Part shown: in pieces, positions 11,430 to 23,685 of the stretch | How positions within the stretch are numbered: the stretch's first letter is position 1 | Layout: each line of letters begins with the position of its first letter | Made by a program: the position numbers and the translations under genes | Origin: Hemerocallis citrina | Lineage: Eukaryota; Streptophyta; Magnoliopsida; Asparagales; Asphodelaceae | Direction of reading: 5' to 3' | Assembly (NCBI GenBank): GCA_017893485.1 | Contig: CM030363.1 | Coordinates: 109,921,073-109,985,072 of the forward strand | Length of the DNA stretch: 64,000 nt | The notes under the pieces: model-generated | Told to the model about the DNA's origin: nothing | What the model saw: only the letters and a program-made list of their open reading frames with translations | Databases searched by the model: none

Positions 11430-12372
11430 TGTAACCCCATTTCTCGTTTATACGGATTTGTATTTATTTTTCTTCGTATTCCTGAATTTTAATTTTCCAT
11501 ACAATTCCTACTATTCTTTTGAATCTGATTTCCTTCTTTTGAATATTCGATTATTTTTTCTAGCCCAACTCCTAATCCATTCTATAATTTGTTTATTTAT
11601 TTATTTTGTAAGCCCAACCCCATTTTAGTTATTTTGTCAACCCAAATCTCATTACATTATAATTGCAGCTTTTATCCTAGCCCATTCTATAAATTATTTT
11701 ATATCTTGTTATTGAGAGAAGTGAGCATAAGGCCCACAATCCAAAACCCAAATAAGAAACCTCAAACGCAACAGTCAATATATGCATCTCTATTTATTAA
11801 CCAAATCCCACAAATCTCTCCTAACCTCCTCATAATCTAAGTCCCCACTAATCTAACTACCCTGATAATCCTTCCCCTTAATCTCCTCCTTAACTGCCAC
11901 CACCTCCTTATCATCTTCTTCTTCTCCTACTATTCAGCGTCACCTTCTCCCTCCTTCTTCTTCGATCAACCACCCGAAACCCATTGCCACCATTGCCGAG
12001 CTCCACTCCATTCCACCACCGACTGGACCCATCGCCACCAGCCCCGACAATCACTCCAAGTCAGCAAATCCGCCACCCGTCATCGCAACTGCTGCCTTCT
12101 TCCTTCCACCTTGCTGCGGCTCCACTTCGACCCCCGACGGTCGTCTTCCTCCCCGCTGCCACCACCGCAACCCACAACTCGAGCTCTTGCAAGCACCCTC
12201 TTCTTCTGCACCTCCTGACCTCGCCATCTCAGCCCTCCTTCTCCCATCCCCGAGCTCCTCGCCTGCTCCGAGGGCCACTGCGGCACCACCCATAGCAGCC
12301 AACCCAAGCACCTCCTACACCTTTGCTGCACCTCGACCGTGCTGCTCCTTCCCTGACTGCAACCATCACCCT
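11430..12372 (+). mobile_element. Solo LTR Y, 5' part
   Basis: Starts TGTAACCCC, the same LTR start as family members X and V (read on their minus strand) and, in mutated form, Z. AT-rich U3-like sequence gives way from about 11880 to a CCACC/CCGCC-rich block with long but repetitive open frames on both strands. It is interrupted at 12372 by retrotransposon X and resumes at 42755. The joined length is about 3.4 kb. The flank CCCCA (11425-11429) does not match GGGTT after the right end, so the target duplication is lost or the start is misplaced. Confidence 0.6.
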
Positions 12373-13120
12373 TGTCACACCCCGCTTCCCAAAATACAGA
12401 AATACGAGCACATAACAAAGACACAGTGAATGATGTAAGCATCATCCATATGCTATACCAGTCTAACTCAACAATATAAATAATAATCACAACCATGCAA
12501 GAATAAATAATCACATAAACGAAGAATAACTTCAATAATCCAAAACATAATATCCAACACTGGGGAAAACAAAGTTCGGGTCATAAAAGCCCAAAAACAA
12601 TGTACGATAATAATAACAATGTTGAAGGAAAATAGCATAAAGAGATAATAAATGCAATCTATTCCTTGGAGCTCACCAAGTCCTTCGAGTATTGTTCCTT
12701 GAGTACCTGCAAACGCATGATCTAAAATAGAAAAATAATGTCCGTTCAAGCAAGTCACGGACAGCAAGTAGTGAGAAACAGAGAACAATAAAAGCATGGT
12801 ATATCAATAATAAGGGAGTGAATCAAAGTTAAGGAACAAAAACAACGGTTGGCGATAAAGTCAAGGGTCTTACATTTAATTATGAAATAATCGATAATTA
12901 CAATTCAAGATCAATATCGATAATAATATACAGGATCAAGCATGCAATGTAAATCTAGGGTTATTATTCATTTTATTAACCTATCTAATGCAAGAAATAC
13001 TGTGTCATATACCACAGTTTCGGTGCATGCAAACAGTAATCGTTTTAGACTGTGATTGTGAACTCAACAGATCGTGTACTCGGATAACAAGATAACAAGC
13101 ACTACTCCACCTTCCATAAC
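12373..13120 (-). repeat. X 3' LTR, piece 1
   Basis: Starts TGTCACACCCC and aligns with 39640 onward (TGTCACGCCCAG). It stops at the ATAAC target site (13116-13120) of solo LTR Z. No coding potential. Confidence 0.9.
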
Positions 13121-13368
13121 TATAATCCCTGTTTCCCCAAATACGTATTTTCTGTGTATTTTTCTGTATTTAAAATTTGTTGTAAATATATATACAAATA
13201 TATATATTTTCTTTTCGTTTTCAAATTCATTGTTAAAATGTATTATTGGACATTCTGTTAAAATATATATTTTTTAATCAATAATTTTATTTATAACTAG
13301 TCTCTAATGATATTTTCTTAATACAAATCTTTTTTTAAAATATTTTTATTATGACTTTGATTATTACA

Positions 13369-13371
<3 letters not shown>

Positions 13372-13423
<52 letters not shown>

Positions 13424-13445
13424 TTTGTTATTGTTATTATTATTT
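13372..13445. repeat. (ATT)n microsatellite
   Basis: About 50 bp of perfect TTA/ATT repeats followed by imperfect units, within the U3-like part of LTR Z. Confidence 0.95.
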
Positions 13446-13684
13446 TAATTTCCTAATGTTGTTGCTAGTATTTGAGTATTAACTCAGTGTACACTAATTG
13501 ATTATTGCATTATGGTATTACTAATGTTTATAATTGATTAAGTTACTTTTAATCTCAACCTAATTGTATGTTTTCTTGTTGGATTCTTAAATACCCAAAG
13601 CCCAATATGCTTTAACCCTACCCAAACCCGTTTACTGTTACACTAAACCCAATAGCCATAAATTACCAAGACCCGTATACCCCT

Positions 13685-13692
13685 TATATATA
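13685..13692 (+). promoter_or_regulatory. TATA box of LTR Z
   Basis: TATATATA followed by ACTCAGTTGCACTC. Its position upstream of the GC-rich block matches the TATA position in the X and V LTRs. Confidence 0.55.
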
Positions 13693-16600
13693 TACTCAGT
13701 TGCACTCTTCCCCTATCAAACCCTAAAAGCCGCCTTTACCCATTCTGCTCCCCAACCCTTGTGATCACCTCTGTCCCCTGTACATCACGCCGCCCACCTG
13801 AGCGACACCGACAGCAGCCAACAGTCGAGAACGCCACCCGTTCCCCCGTGCTCCTCTGCCTCACCCTGCCTCTCGTCTCCTCCCCGCGACATACGCGGCA
13901 CCAGCTCTCAACGCACCACGACGATGCCAATAGCCCCTCTCCCCGTCGCTCCGATGTCAGTTGCAGCGCCGACTGTCCCCTGTGTGTCGGCCACCCTTCA
14001 GGCAGTGCAACCACAGCATGCTACTCTCCTTCCCTGCCTCCTCCACAGTGCAAGGGTGTGCTACTCCTCGCCTGCAGCCACCGCAGCCAGCGTTCTTCAC
14101 CCCGGTGCACCTCGTGACCTCTCTACAGCGACGGCAGCGTCACGCCGCCCCCCGGCATGCCCTGGCACACTACTGCAGCAGCACAGCAAACCAGTTGCAC
14201 CCCTGGCCTTCGTCACCATGGTCGCAGCCACCTGCGGCAGTGCCGATCCTGTCGTTGCTCATGCCACCTCGCCGTCTCGGTCCAATGTCGCCGTCGTCCG
14301 CCCAGCCATTCAAAGCCTTTGTTGATGGGTGCCGTTTGATCGAAGTGTTGATCAAGTAATCGTGAACCGTCCAATCCGATCGTGATCATCAGATCAGATC
14401 AAAACTGATCCAGCCGTCCGATCGTCTTGATCTTGATTGCTATCAAGATCCGCACCGATCTGATCCATCCGATCTCGATCGTCGATCAACGTCCTCATCC
14501 AATCAAGGCAAGTATTCTTCTTGTACAATTTATTATTCTAGTACAAATATTTAATTGAAAATACCGCAAATAGGTTGTAGTTGTGATTCCTTCTTGTCTC
14601 ATCATTTGTTGATCTTGAATTATTCATCGTCGATTCCATAATCTTAAGAGTCACAACCCTTTCGTTGTTATATTTACAAACTACTTGGACTCATTTTATC
14701 TCCTAGTCACTTGAACACATGAAACTAAGAAACCCTAGACTTGTAGATGTGTGTTGTATTATGTATGTGATGATCTTGCATTTCTTGAGTTGAGAAATAG
14801 ATGTTGCTTGCTGATTTGATAACCACTACACCCATATTTGTATCACACATTAATATAGACTCATAATAACCAATTATCATGCAACTTATATATGAAAGAC
14901 ATTCACACCTGTTGCTGTCCTGAAATTTACTTGCTGTTTCGGACCCTTTAAAATCAAAATCTGAACTTAAGCCCTGAATATGAAATGTAGCTCTGAATGT
15001 CTAGTTGTCGATAGAATCCAGAAATTTTGAATTCCGAGTTACGGTCTTGGAGATGTCGTAGTTTTACTGCTGCTGTGTCGTTAGTCACAGATTCACAAAA
15101 CCTGCCGCACCTCTTTAGTTTGAAATTATTTTAACTATGCTACCAGTCAACAATTGACTTGAAATTTTGCATGCTATTGCTGGACACCCTAAAGAACATT
15201 CTCAAATTTTCTTAGAATTAATTAATGAAGTTTCAACCCCGTTTCACATGTATAAACTCAGATTCACAAATTCTAGCTGAACATAAAAGCTGTATAGTTT
15301 GCTGTTTTGACATATGTTACCACAACTTTTATGTACCTTAATTATATGCGTTGGAGCGGGACAAGAGTCTAGTTTCTAGATCTTCTGACAGATCCACATT
15401 TGCTATCTTGTAGCAACGGAAATTGCAGTTTTGGTATAGCAACCTCTTGCTGTCCAGATTTGAGATTTTCGTTATTCTTGATATTCTAATTTGTTTAGAC
15501 CCTCGAACTTGTATCCTATCTAGCCTAGACTTGTTCCATGTTCATGATTATATTTACTTGACTTGTTTCGCACACTTCCATGCTTGGTTAATAATAATAA
15601 TAAATAACAAGTTGGAGTTTAAGGGAAAGACCATAGTAGTGGACAATATAGGTAAGTGTACTCGAAAGGGGGCCTGTGGTTCCATGTACTCGGTTCATGA
15701 ACCTGTTGCACCTTGATGTATTCATGGAGCCAGTTACTTGGCTCATGAACCTGTTGTATTCATGAACTCACTGTGTGGTTCTTGCACCTATTAGTATTCA
15801 CGAACTTGCTTCATGAACCTGTTATTTTATTTTCGTATTCATGAACCGTGCCTGCTTGATACTTGATGTCTGAGTACACCGCCCTTTAAAATCTACCACA
15901 TGGCCTAAACGAAATTGCATTGACTGTGACAACCATGTAGTAAAAGTATAGATGCATGAAGTGCTACCTAAATAGTAATAACTACAAGACTTGACACGTA
16001 ATACTTGAACATGATACATGTTTACTTGATACTTGATATATGATACATGCTTACTTGATACTTGATACATGATACATGCTTAATTGATACTTGATTACAT
16101 GATACATGAGACTTGATACTTGTACTTGACAACTTGACACTAGACTTGAGACTTGTTACTTGACACTTGTACTTGATACTTGTCACTTGATGTTGGATAC
16201 CTTTACATGTTCACTAGCCACTTGTTCTGCTACTAGTATTTGTTACCCAAACTTGTCACTCGAGTAGTCTTTTTACTAGTCAATTTCTTGAATCCCCACT
16301 ACTTGTTGTATCCCTATTACACTCTTGATTCCAAATCTTGTTTCATGTTGCTTGTACTTGTTTTACTATTTGTGGCCCTAACTTGCACTAAGTGCATTTC
16401 TCTTGTTTTCTCTATTTTCTCCTTTTCATATATATATATACAGACTTTGGACACGTGTTGCCTGCTGGAATTGGTGAGCAGATATTTTAAGCTTCGCTTG
16501 GAGCAAGGACATGCTTAATTTATTTATTTTCTTTGTGTTATTTATTTTCTTGCTACTTAAAATTTGTAACGGGCTTATGTTCCTGAGTTTTAATATTTGA

Positions 16601-16800
16601 TCTAGATTTGGAAATTATTTGGGACACTATTATTTTGTTTTAATTGTTTCTGTTGTTTAATATATTATTTATGCATGCGTGGATGTATATATATTTTGTT
16701 ATGATACTGAGTCGATCCTACAGCCCATGAATGATGAAAATCATTCGTTGGGCTTTGTCACGCGCTCGTATTCCATATTTTTGGAAAGCGGGGCGTGACA

Positions 16801-17791
16801 ATAACAATAAGCCATGTAAACAAGAAGGGCCCATACCAAGTACAATCTCTGATTGTTCACTACCAAGTCAACCCTTAATACCCCGACTTGTTAATATTTT
16901 GTTACATCCTAATGTGAGCATGCAAGAAGATGTGAAGGTTGTGTAATGCAAGGTGTAACTAATTCTACTCATTACATGCAAGGCAAAAAGTGTTTACACT
17001 AGATCAATACAAGCATACATTCTGACAACAAGAAGTTGCTTTACAAAAACTGAGATTCACGTTGCTAGAGGAAATCAAAACTAGATCCGTCAGAAGTTAT
17101 AGAAACTAGACTCTCTTCCAGTTCCAACGCATGTACACACGACATATTGAAATCAAAGAAACTATTTGTAAAATCTTGTTCTTTATTGATTTTATGTTTA
17201 GGCAACAAATTAAAGGTCATGTTCACATATATGTATTGGGTCTGAAAATTTATCAATTAATTTTATAAAAATTCAGGGTGACTTATAATCATGTCTAGTC
17301 TCATCCAGATTAATTTCATATTTTAATTCCACTATTAATATTTCCTTTTCATTAATGATTCTTTTTTATATACATATAATTGTGAATATGGAAATCCAGA
17401 CCTAGAAGTACTAAAAGTCTGATATCTAGCAGATTAAGAATCAGAATTCAGATCCATCGAATGTTCTGAAAAGTAGACTCATAGAGCTACTATTGTTGTT
17501 TACAAAGTTCTATTAAATTCCGATAGAAACTGGTTCAAAAGTTTAATGAAAAATAAGGTACACAGCAGGCCAGTAAATAGATAGATATGAATCATCAATA
17601 ATTTAAACATGTAAACATGCAATTTCATGACAATTAAATAACAAAAGTTCCATTTAATTATCAGCATGCAATTTCAGCATTAACGAGTCTTTTCATAATC
17701 ATGGCATTAATTCACGAAAATCTTATTCAATCGGGAACATTCCAATCATCAATCAATTCTATAACATAGATATAGTTGTTTTCATGTATTA
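16801..17791 (-). repeat. X 3' LTR, piece 2
   Basis: Begins with the second ATAAC copy and aligns with 40433-41420 of the 5' LTR. It ends at TATTA (17787-17791), the target site of solo LTR W. No gene. Confidence 0.9.
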
Positions 17792-18207
17792 TGTAATATC
17801 CCGGACGGATATTACATTGTATAAATTTATTTTATTATTATTTTCGAAATTAAATTATTTTTATATGGATTATGCGAAGATTTCTAGTATATATATATAC
17901 ATACACATGTGTATTGTACCAAATTAGTACATTGTGCAAATTGTGTGGTATGTATTTTTGGATGAAATAGTTCTCTTTTGTCATGACAAACCTAATTAGA
18001 TACTTAGGTTTTGATGAAGGGATTAAACCTAGGATTAAGTGTGCATAAGAGTGTAAGAGAGTTCTCTTCTAGAAGATCTCTCTCCTCCACCTCACCATGT
18101 TTCACCACACCTCCACCTCACCTAGGTATGGCCTTCCATTTTTTTAGGGAATGGGGTTTTTGCAAAATTGCCTTGGTGATTTAGCATTCTCCACCTTCTC
18201 TCCATCC

Positions 18208-18215
18208 TATAAATA
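18208..18215 (+). promoter_or_regulatory. TATA box of LTR W
   Basis: TATAAATA followed by CCCCCTCC, with a purine-rich stretch about 30-60 bp downstream. This is a typical plant LTR core promoter on the strand expected from the LTR orientation. Confidence 0.6.
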
Positions 18216-19029
18216 CCCCCTCCATTCACTCTTGTCTCATTTTACAAAGACAAAAAAAAAGAAAGAAAGGAAAAGGTTTCCATAGGAGTTCTTAAGAGCC
18301 AAGGGAACGGAGAAGGTTTGCATAGGCTAGTCCTTCCAACAAGAAACTAAGGTGGGAGTTTCTCCAAATTTATGTGTGTGTTATTTCTTTTGTTTTGTGT
18401 TGTTCTTGTTCTTTTTGGGTGTTGTTGTGTTGTTGTTTTTTTGTTTTGGTATGTTGTTATGTTAGCAACTTGAGCTAACATTTGTATGGACAAAAGAAAG
18501 AATCTCATGAATGAAGGTAAAGGGTAGAACTAATTAATGGAGAACATAAAGATTGAACTTTTGATGGTTGTAATTGTTGTTCTTGTTGTTATTATTTTGG
18601 ACTAATGAACCAAGCATATGGAGGATTGTGCATACACCCATTTTGGATTGTAGGACTTGACATTGGACTCATACACATATGCATATGGACTTGTGTACAT
18701 ACCCATTTTTGGGTTGTAGAACATACAACTTGGACTATGGGACAAAGGCATATGAAGATTTATTTATATAACCATTCTTTTGGGTTATGGAACTTGACAA
18801 CTTTAATGAATAAAGTCTTTTATTTGTTTCTTTCTCTCTAACTTATTAAATAACAATTCTTGCTAATTCCTAGTTTATAAAAGGTAGATGGATTTGTAAA
18901 TTGTAGAAAAGTAGATTTTTGTGTGATGTAGGAATTGTAGTTCACAAAATTAAATTTTTGTATTATTTCAAGGCTTGTATTTTTTTTAAAAAGAGAAATA
19001 GCCTTGTAATATCTTTGTAAGATATCCAT

Positions 19030-20640
19030 GCTTAGTAGTAGAATCATAAAGATCCATGCTTGAAATAGTAGTAGCTTTCCATGCTTAAGTATAGAAATTG
19101 TCCATGCTTAAATTGTAGTAGACATCCATGTTTAGATTGTTGTAGGAAGTCCATGTATATGTTGTATTTTCATGCTTGAATTATTGTAGGAGTTGTAGTA
19201 AAGGATCCATGCTTAAGTTGTCTAATTTGTTGTAGGAACTCATACTATGTTGTAGACCATGCTTATTTTGTTGTAGGATAACTTATAGTATCCATGCTTA
19301 GGTTGAAGTAAGTATCCATGTTTAGGTTGGACTAATTATCCATGCTTAGTTGTAGAAATTTTCCATGTTTAAGTTAAAATAAATATCCATGCTTAGATTA
19401 ATTGTAGGAAAACTATGGACCATGTTAGATTGTTGTAGAATTGATACTCATGCTATCTACTATGCTTAATTTGTTGTAGGATAAGGTAGAAAAGAAACTC
19501 ATACCTACATTGTATACCATGTTTAAATAGTAGAAGATATCAATGCTTAAGCATAATAATCATTCATGCTAAGTTGTAGTGAGTTCATACTTATGTTGTA
19601 TGCACAGGGATTGTAGTAGAGAACTCATGTTTATCCATGCTTAAAATGTATACCATGCTTAGGTTGATACTTAGTAGTATACCATGTTTAGAATGTTGTA
19701 GGTTCATGCTTAAAATGTATACCATGTATAGGGTTGATACTTAAGTAGTATACCATGCTTAGGAATGTTGTAGATTCATGCTATGTCATATACCATGCCT
19801 AGGAATGTGTAGGATTAATGTTTAAATTACCTACCATGCCTAAGATCGTTGTAGGAATGCTTAAGTAGTATGTCATGCTTAAGATTGTTATAGGTTCCTA
19901 CCATACTTGAGATTGTTGTAGAATGATGTTTAAAAGTTTTATACCTATGCTAATTGTTGTAAGTTAAAGTTGTAAAGAAACTCATGCTAAGTTGCATACC
20001 ATGCTAATTGTGGAAGGTTAAAGTAATAAAGAAAATCATGCTTTGTTGTATACCATGCTAAATTGTTAATACTCATGGTAAGTTGTAGTAGTTAACCATG
20101 CTTAAAGTAGTAGGAGATATCTATGCTTAAATCTAGTAGCTATTCATGCTTTAAACTTATAGTAGCTTCCTACTTAAGTTGTATCTATGCTTGAGTGTAG
20201 TGACTATCCATGCTTAAGTAGTGAAGATCCATGCTTAAAGTGGGCAGTAGATATACATGCTTAAAGTAGTAGACATTCATGCTTAAGTGTAGTAAGAATC
20301 CATGTTTAAGAAATAGTATACATTCATGCTTAAGTGTGAGTAAAGTCCATGCTTAAGATAGTAATAAATATTCATGTATAAAGTGATGGTAGATATCCAT
20401 GTTATAGTTGTAGTGTTTAGCAAAGAAACTATCGTGTTGTAGTTGTAGTGTTAATAAAGAATCTTCATGTTATAGTTGTAGTGTTAATGAAGAACCTTCA
20501 TGTTGTAGTTGTAGTATTAACTATCACATTGTAGTTATAGTGTTAGTGAAGAACTATCACGTTAAAATAAATTTTGTTAGTAAAGAACTAGCATGTGGTG
20601 GTTGTAGCGTTAGTGAAGAACCAATCATGTTGTGGTTGCA
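19030..20640 (+). repeat. Degenerate CATGCTTAAG-type array in LTR W
   Basis: Dozens of irregular short units of the form CCATGCTTAAGTTGTAGTA with variable spacing (about 20-50 bp). After about 20400 they grade into units around TGTTGTAGTTGTAGTGTTA. No open frame or fixed period is evident. Confidence 0.85.
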
Positions 20641-20681
20641 ATATTGTGTTGTGAGGTCGTTCTAGCTAATCCCCTAAGAGG

Positions 20682-20960
20682 CACTACAAAAGATACTGGT
20701 TTTACCGGCGATTATTCCCCGGCGTTTTACTAGTAGCGTCGGGGTAGGGAGCGAGTAGGAATTGGGCGCCAGATGGGATGGTCATACACCGGCGGTCGAT
20801 TTAAAACGCCGGCGTATGTTAGTATTCACCGGCGTTTTACTTAAAAACGCCGGTGAAGTTTATTATTCACCGGCATTTTTATTATAAACGCCGGCGAATA
20901 TACGGACACATTCACCGGCGTGTCTAATTAAAACGCCGGTGAATAACTGCGATAAAACCC
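20682..20960. repeat. CACTA-2 left terminal and subterminal repeats
   Basis: After the 12 bp terminal repeat, paired inverted motifs (CACCGGCGTTTT with AAACGCCGGTG, and AACGCCGGCGTA variants) form a series of possible hairpins up to about 20945. A CT/CG-rich leader, likely the element promoter or first exon region, follows to about 21245. Confidence 0.93.
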
Positions 20961-21359
20961 GCGAACCCTAATCTTTCGCTCGCCATTTTCCCAAAACCCA
21001 AAAAAAAAAGGGGAAGGGGCGCTTCGTTTCCCTCCTTCCTCGCTCTACTTCCCGCGCGTTTGCCTCCGCCGCTTCGTCCTCTTCGACGGCCTTCGACCTT
21101 TCGAAATCGTCCCTTCTTCCCTTCGTCCTTTTCGATTTCCCTCTTCCCTCTCTCTATTTGGAGGTGAATCGGCGATCGCCCCGCTCTCTCTCTCTCCTAC
21201 GCCCCCGCCCTCGTCGCCCCGCTCCCTCTCTCTCTCTTCGGTATGATCTCTTGATTTCCCTAATTTTTCAAAAAAAAGCAGCTTTTTTCAGTTTATTCAT
21301 CTTGATTTCCTTAACATGAATGGTTTAGTTGAGATGAAGAATTAATAGAAAAATATATG

Positions 21360-23160
21360 CTTAGATAATGGAAATTTTCATCTTCTTTTACTGTTAATGA
21401 AGCTGATTTCATGCATCTGATTGTCTTCATGGCATGTTTGTTTTTTTACCCAAAATGGGTTCACTGTGAACTGAGGATGCTCTAGGTAAGTATGCCAATA
21501 TCCTCCGGCCGGATATGCACAACAATTGGATTTTAGATTTAGTTGGGCACAGTGAATTAGTAGAGCAACATATAAGCTCACATAATGGGAAATTTTCATT
21601 TTCAGATACTGTTAAAGTAACCTAATTGCAATCTTTGGCATGGTTTTTTAACACAAAATGGGTTCACTTCCAAACTAAGTATGCTGCTAGCATACCCATT
21701 TTCTTTCACTGTTAATGAAGCTGATTTCATGCATCTGATTGTCTTCTTGGCATGCATGTTTTTTTACCCAAAATGGGTTCACTGTGAACTGAGGATGCTA
21801 TAGGTACGTATGCCAAAATCCTCCGGCCGGATATGCACAACAATTGAAATTTAGATATAGTTGGGCTAAAGAAGTAGTAGAGCAACATATAAGCTCAGAT
21901 AATGGTAAATTTTTCATTTTCAGATACTGTTAAAGTAACCTGATTGCAATCTTTGGCATGGTTTTTTAACACAAAATGGGTTCACTTCCAAACTAAGTAT
22001 GCTGCATAGCATCCCCATTTTCTTTCACTGTTAATGAAGCTGATTTCATGCATCTGATTGTCTTCTTGGCATGCATGTTTTTTTACCCAAAATGGGCTCA
22101 CTGTGAACTGAGTATGCTATAGGTACGTATGCCAAAATCCTCCGGCCGGATATGCACAACAATTGGATTTTAGATTTAGTTGGGCTAAAGAAGTAGTAGA
22201 GCAACATATAAGCTCAGATAATGGAAATTTTCATTCTCAGAAACTGTTAGAGAAGCTGATTGCCATCTTAGGCATGATTTTTTAACAAAATGGGTTCACT
22301 TCCAAACTAAGTATGCTGCTAGCATCCTCATTTTCTTTTACTGTTAGTGAAGCTTATTTTCATGCATCTGATTGTCATCTTGGCATGTTTTTTTTTGACC
22401 AAAATGGGTTCGCTGTGAACTGAGGATGCTATAGGTACGTATGCCAAAATCCTCCGGATACGCACAACAATTGGGTTTTAGATTTAGTTGGGCTGAAGAA
22501 GTAGTAGAGCAACATATAAGCTCAGATAATGGAAAATTTATCATTTTCAAATACTGTTAAAGTAACCTGATTGTCAATCTTTGGCATGGTTTTTTATACC
22601 AAAATGGGTTAACTTCCAATCTAAGTATGCTGCTAGCATCCCCATTTTCTTTTTTTGTTGTTAGTGAAGCTTATTTTCATGCATCAGATTGTCATCTTGG
22701 CATGTTTTTTTTACCAAAATGGGTTCACTGTGAACTGAGGATGGTATAGGTACGTATGCCAAAATCCTCTGGCCGGATATGCACAACAATTGGGTTTTAG
22801 ATTTAGTTGGGCTGAAGAAGTAGTAGAGCAACATATAAGCTCAGATAATGGGAAATTTTTCATTTTCAGATACTGTTAAAGTAACCTGATTGCAATCCTT
22901 GGCATGGTTTTTAACAAAATGGGTTCACTTCCAAACTAAGTATGCTGCATAGCATCCCCAGTTTCTTTCACTGTTAATGAATTGAAGCTTATCCCATGCA
23001 TCTGATTGTCATTTTGGCATTTTTTTTGACCAAAATGGGTTCACTGTGAACTGAGGATGCTATAGCTCTATGCCAAAATCCTCCGGCTATGTACAACAAT
23101 TGGTTCACTCTGAAAAATATATGCTTACATACTGGACATTTTCATTTTTCTTTTACTGTT
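21360..23160 (+). repeat. R1 tandem array, left copy (about 6 units of ~315 bp)
   Basis: The anchor GGGTTCACTGTGAACTGAGG recurs (with single-base variants) near 21457, 21774, 22094, 22404, 22719 and 23036, giving a period of about 315 bp. Each unit also has a TCCGGCCGGATATGCACAAC motif, GTAGTAGAGCAACATATAAG, and TGGGTTCACTTCCAAACTAAG, except where truncated. Short minus-strand open frames in the units are by-products of the repeat. Confidence 0.95.
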
Positions 23161-23169
23161 TCTTTTGTT

Positions 23170-23170
23170 T

Positions 23171-23204
<34 letters not shown>
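23170..23204. repeat. (ATT)n microsatellite
   Basis: About 11 TTA units just after the left R1 array. The sequence from here to 23685 is AT-rich 5' flank of the transposase gene with no other feature seen. Confidence 0.9.
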
Positions 23205-23205
<1 letters not shown>

Positions 23206-23685
23206 GAGATAAGTGATTATTAGTAGTCATGAACAGAATAGTTCATGAGTCATCAGATCTTCTTGTTACCGTAGTTACAGCACGACGCACTCATTATTCG
23301 GCCGATTCCTCTTCATCAGCAAAATACCCTTTACCATCATCATCTCCTTGAACGGAAAGCCAAATATAGGGGAGACTATAGTCGATTTTTTTTTATGGTC
23401 GAACACAGGGTGTGCGATAAAATACCACTAAGGTGGTTGTGATCATTTCCACAAAAGGTCGTTTAGGGTTTGGTGAATATAGTAGATTGTGTTAAGATGT
23501 AGTTTTTTTTTGTACATTTTTTGGAGCCACAATTTCTTTATTTTACAGTTAAAGATTATATCGTTTATTTATTTGCAGCTAGGGATGGTTTTCAAATAGG
23601 TGAAATTTAGTATACAAAATGCCTTTTACTGTTATTACTATTTAATATATCAAATTTTAATTTCAGACTGTGTGCTATTGATATA

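Larger units (their letters stand above)
13121..16800 (+). mobile_element. Solo LTR Z
   Basis: 3,680 bp insertion in the X LTR, flanked by ATAAC at 13116-13120 and 16801-16805. The uninterrupted equivalent is seen near 40432. It starts TATAATCCC (a mutated TGTAACCCC) and ends GGGGCGTGACA. No primer-binding site, pol or second LTR is present, so it is a solo LTR left by LTR-LTR recombination. Inside are an (ATT)n microsatellite, a TATA box, a GC-rich block (about 13730-14340), a GATC-rich patch, CATGAACCTG-type repeats (15680-15840) and TTGATACTTGATACATG repeats (16000-16200). Several sub-motifs near 15940-16000 match solo LTR V in inverse orientation. Confidence 0.92.

Noticed and set aside
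13736..14359. Cluster of overlapping open frames (60-133 residues) on both strands in LTR Z
   Set aside because: They lie in a GC-rich, CCACC/GCAGC-biased block with open frames in nearly all phases; no domain is recognised and the block is part of an LTR.
21378..22550. Recurring minus-strand open frames (68-73 residues) in the R1 array
   Set aside because: They reappear only because the DNA unit is repeated; no start context or protein family is recognised and units carry frame-breaking changes.
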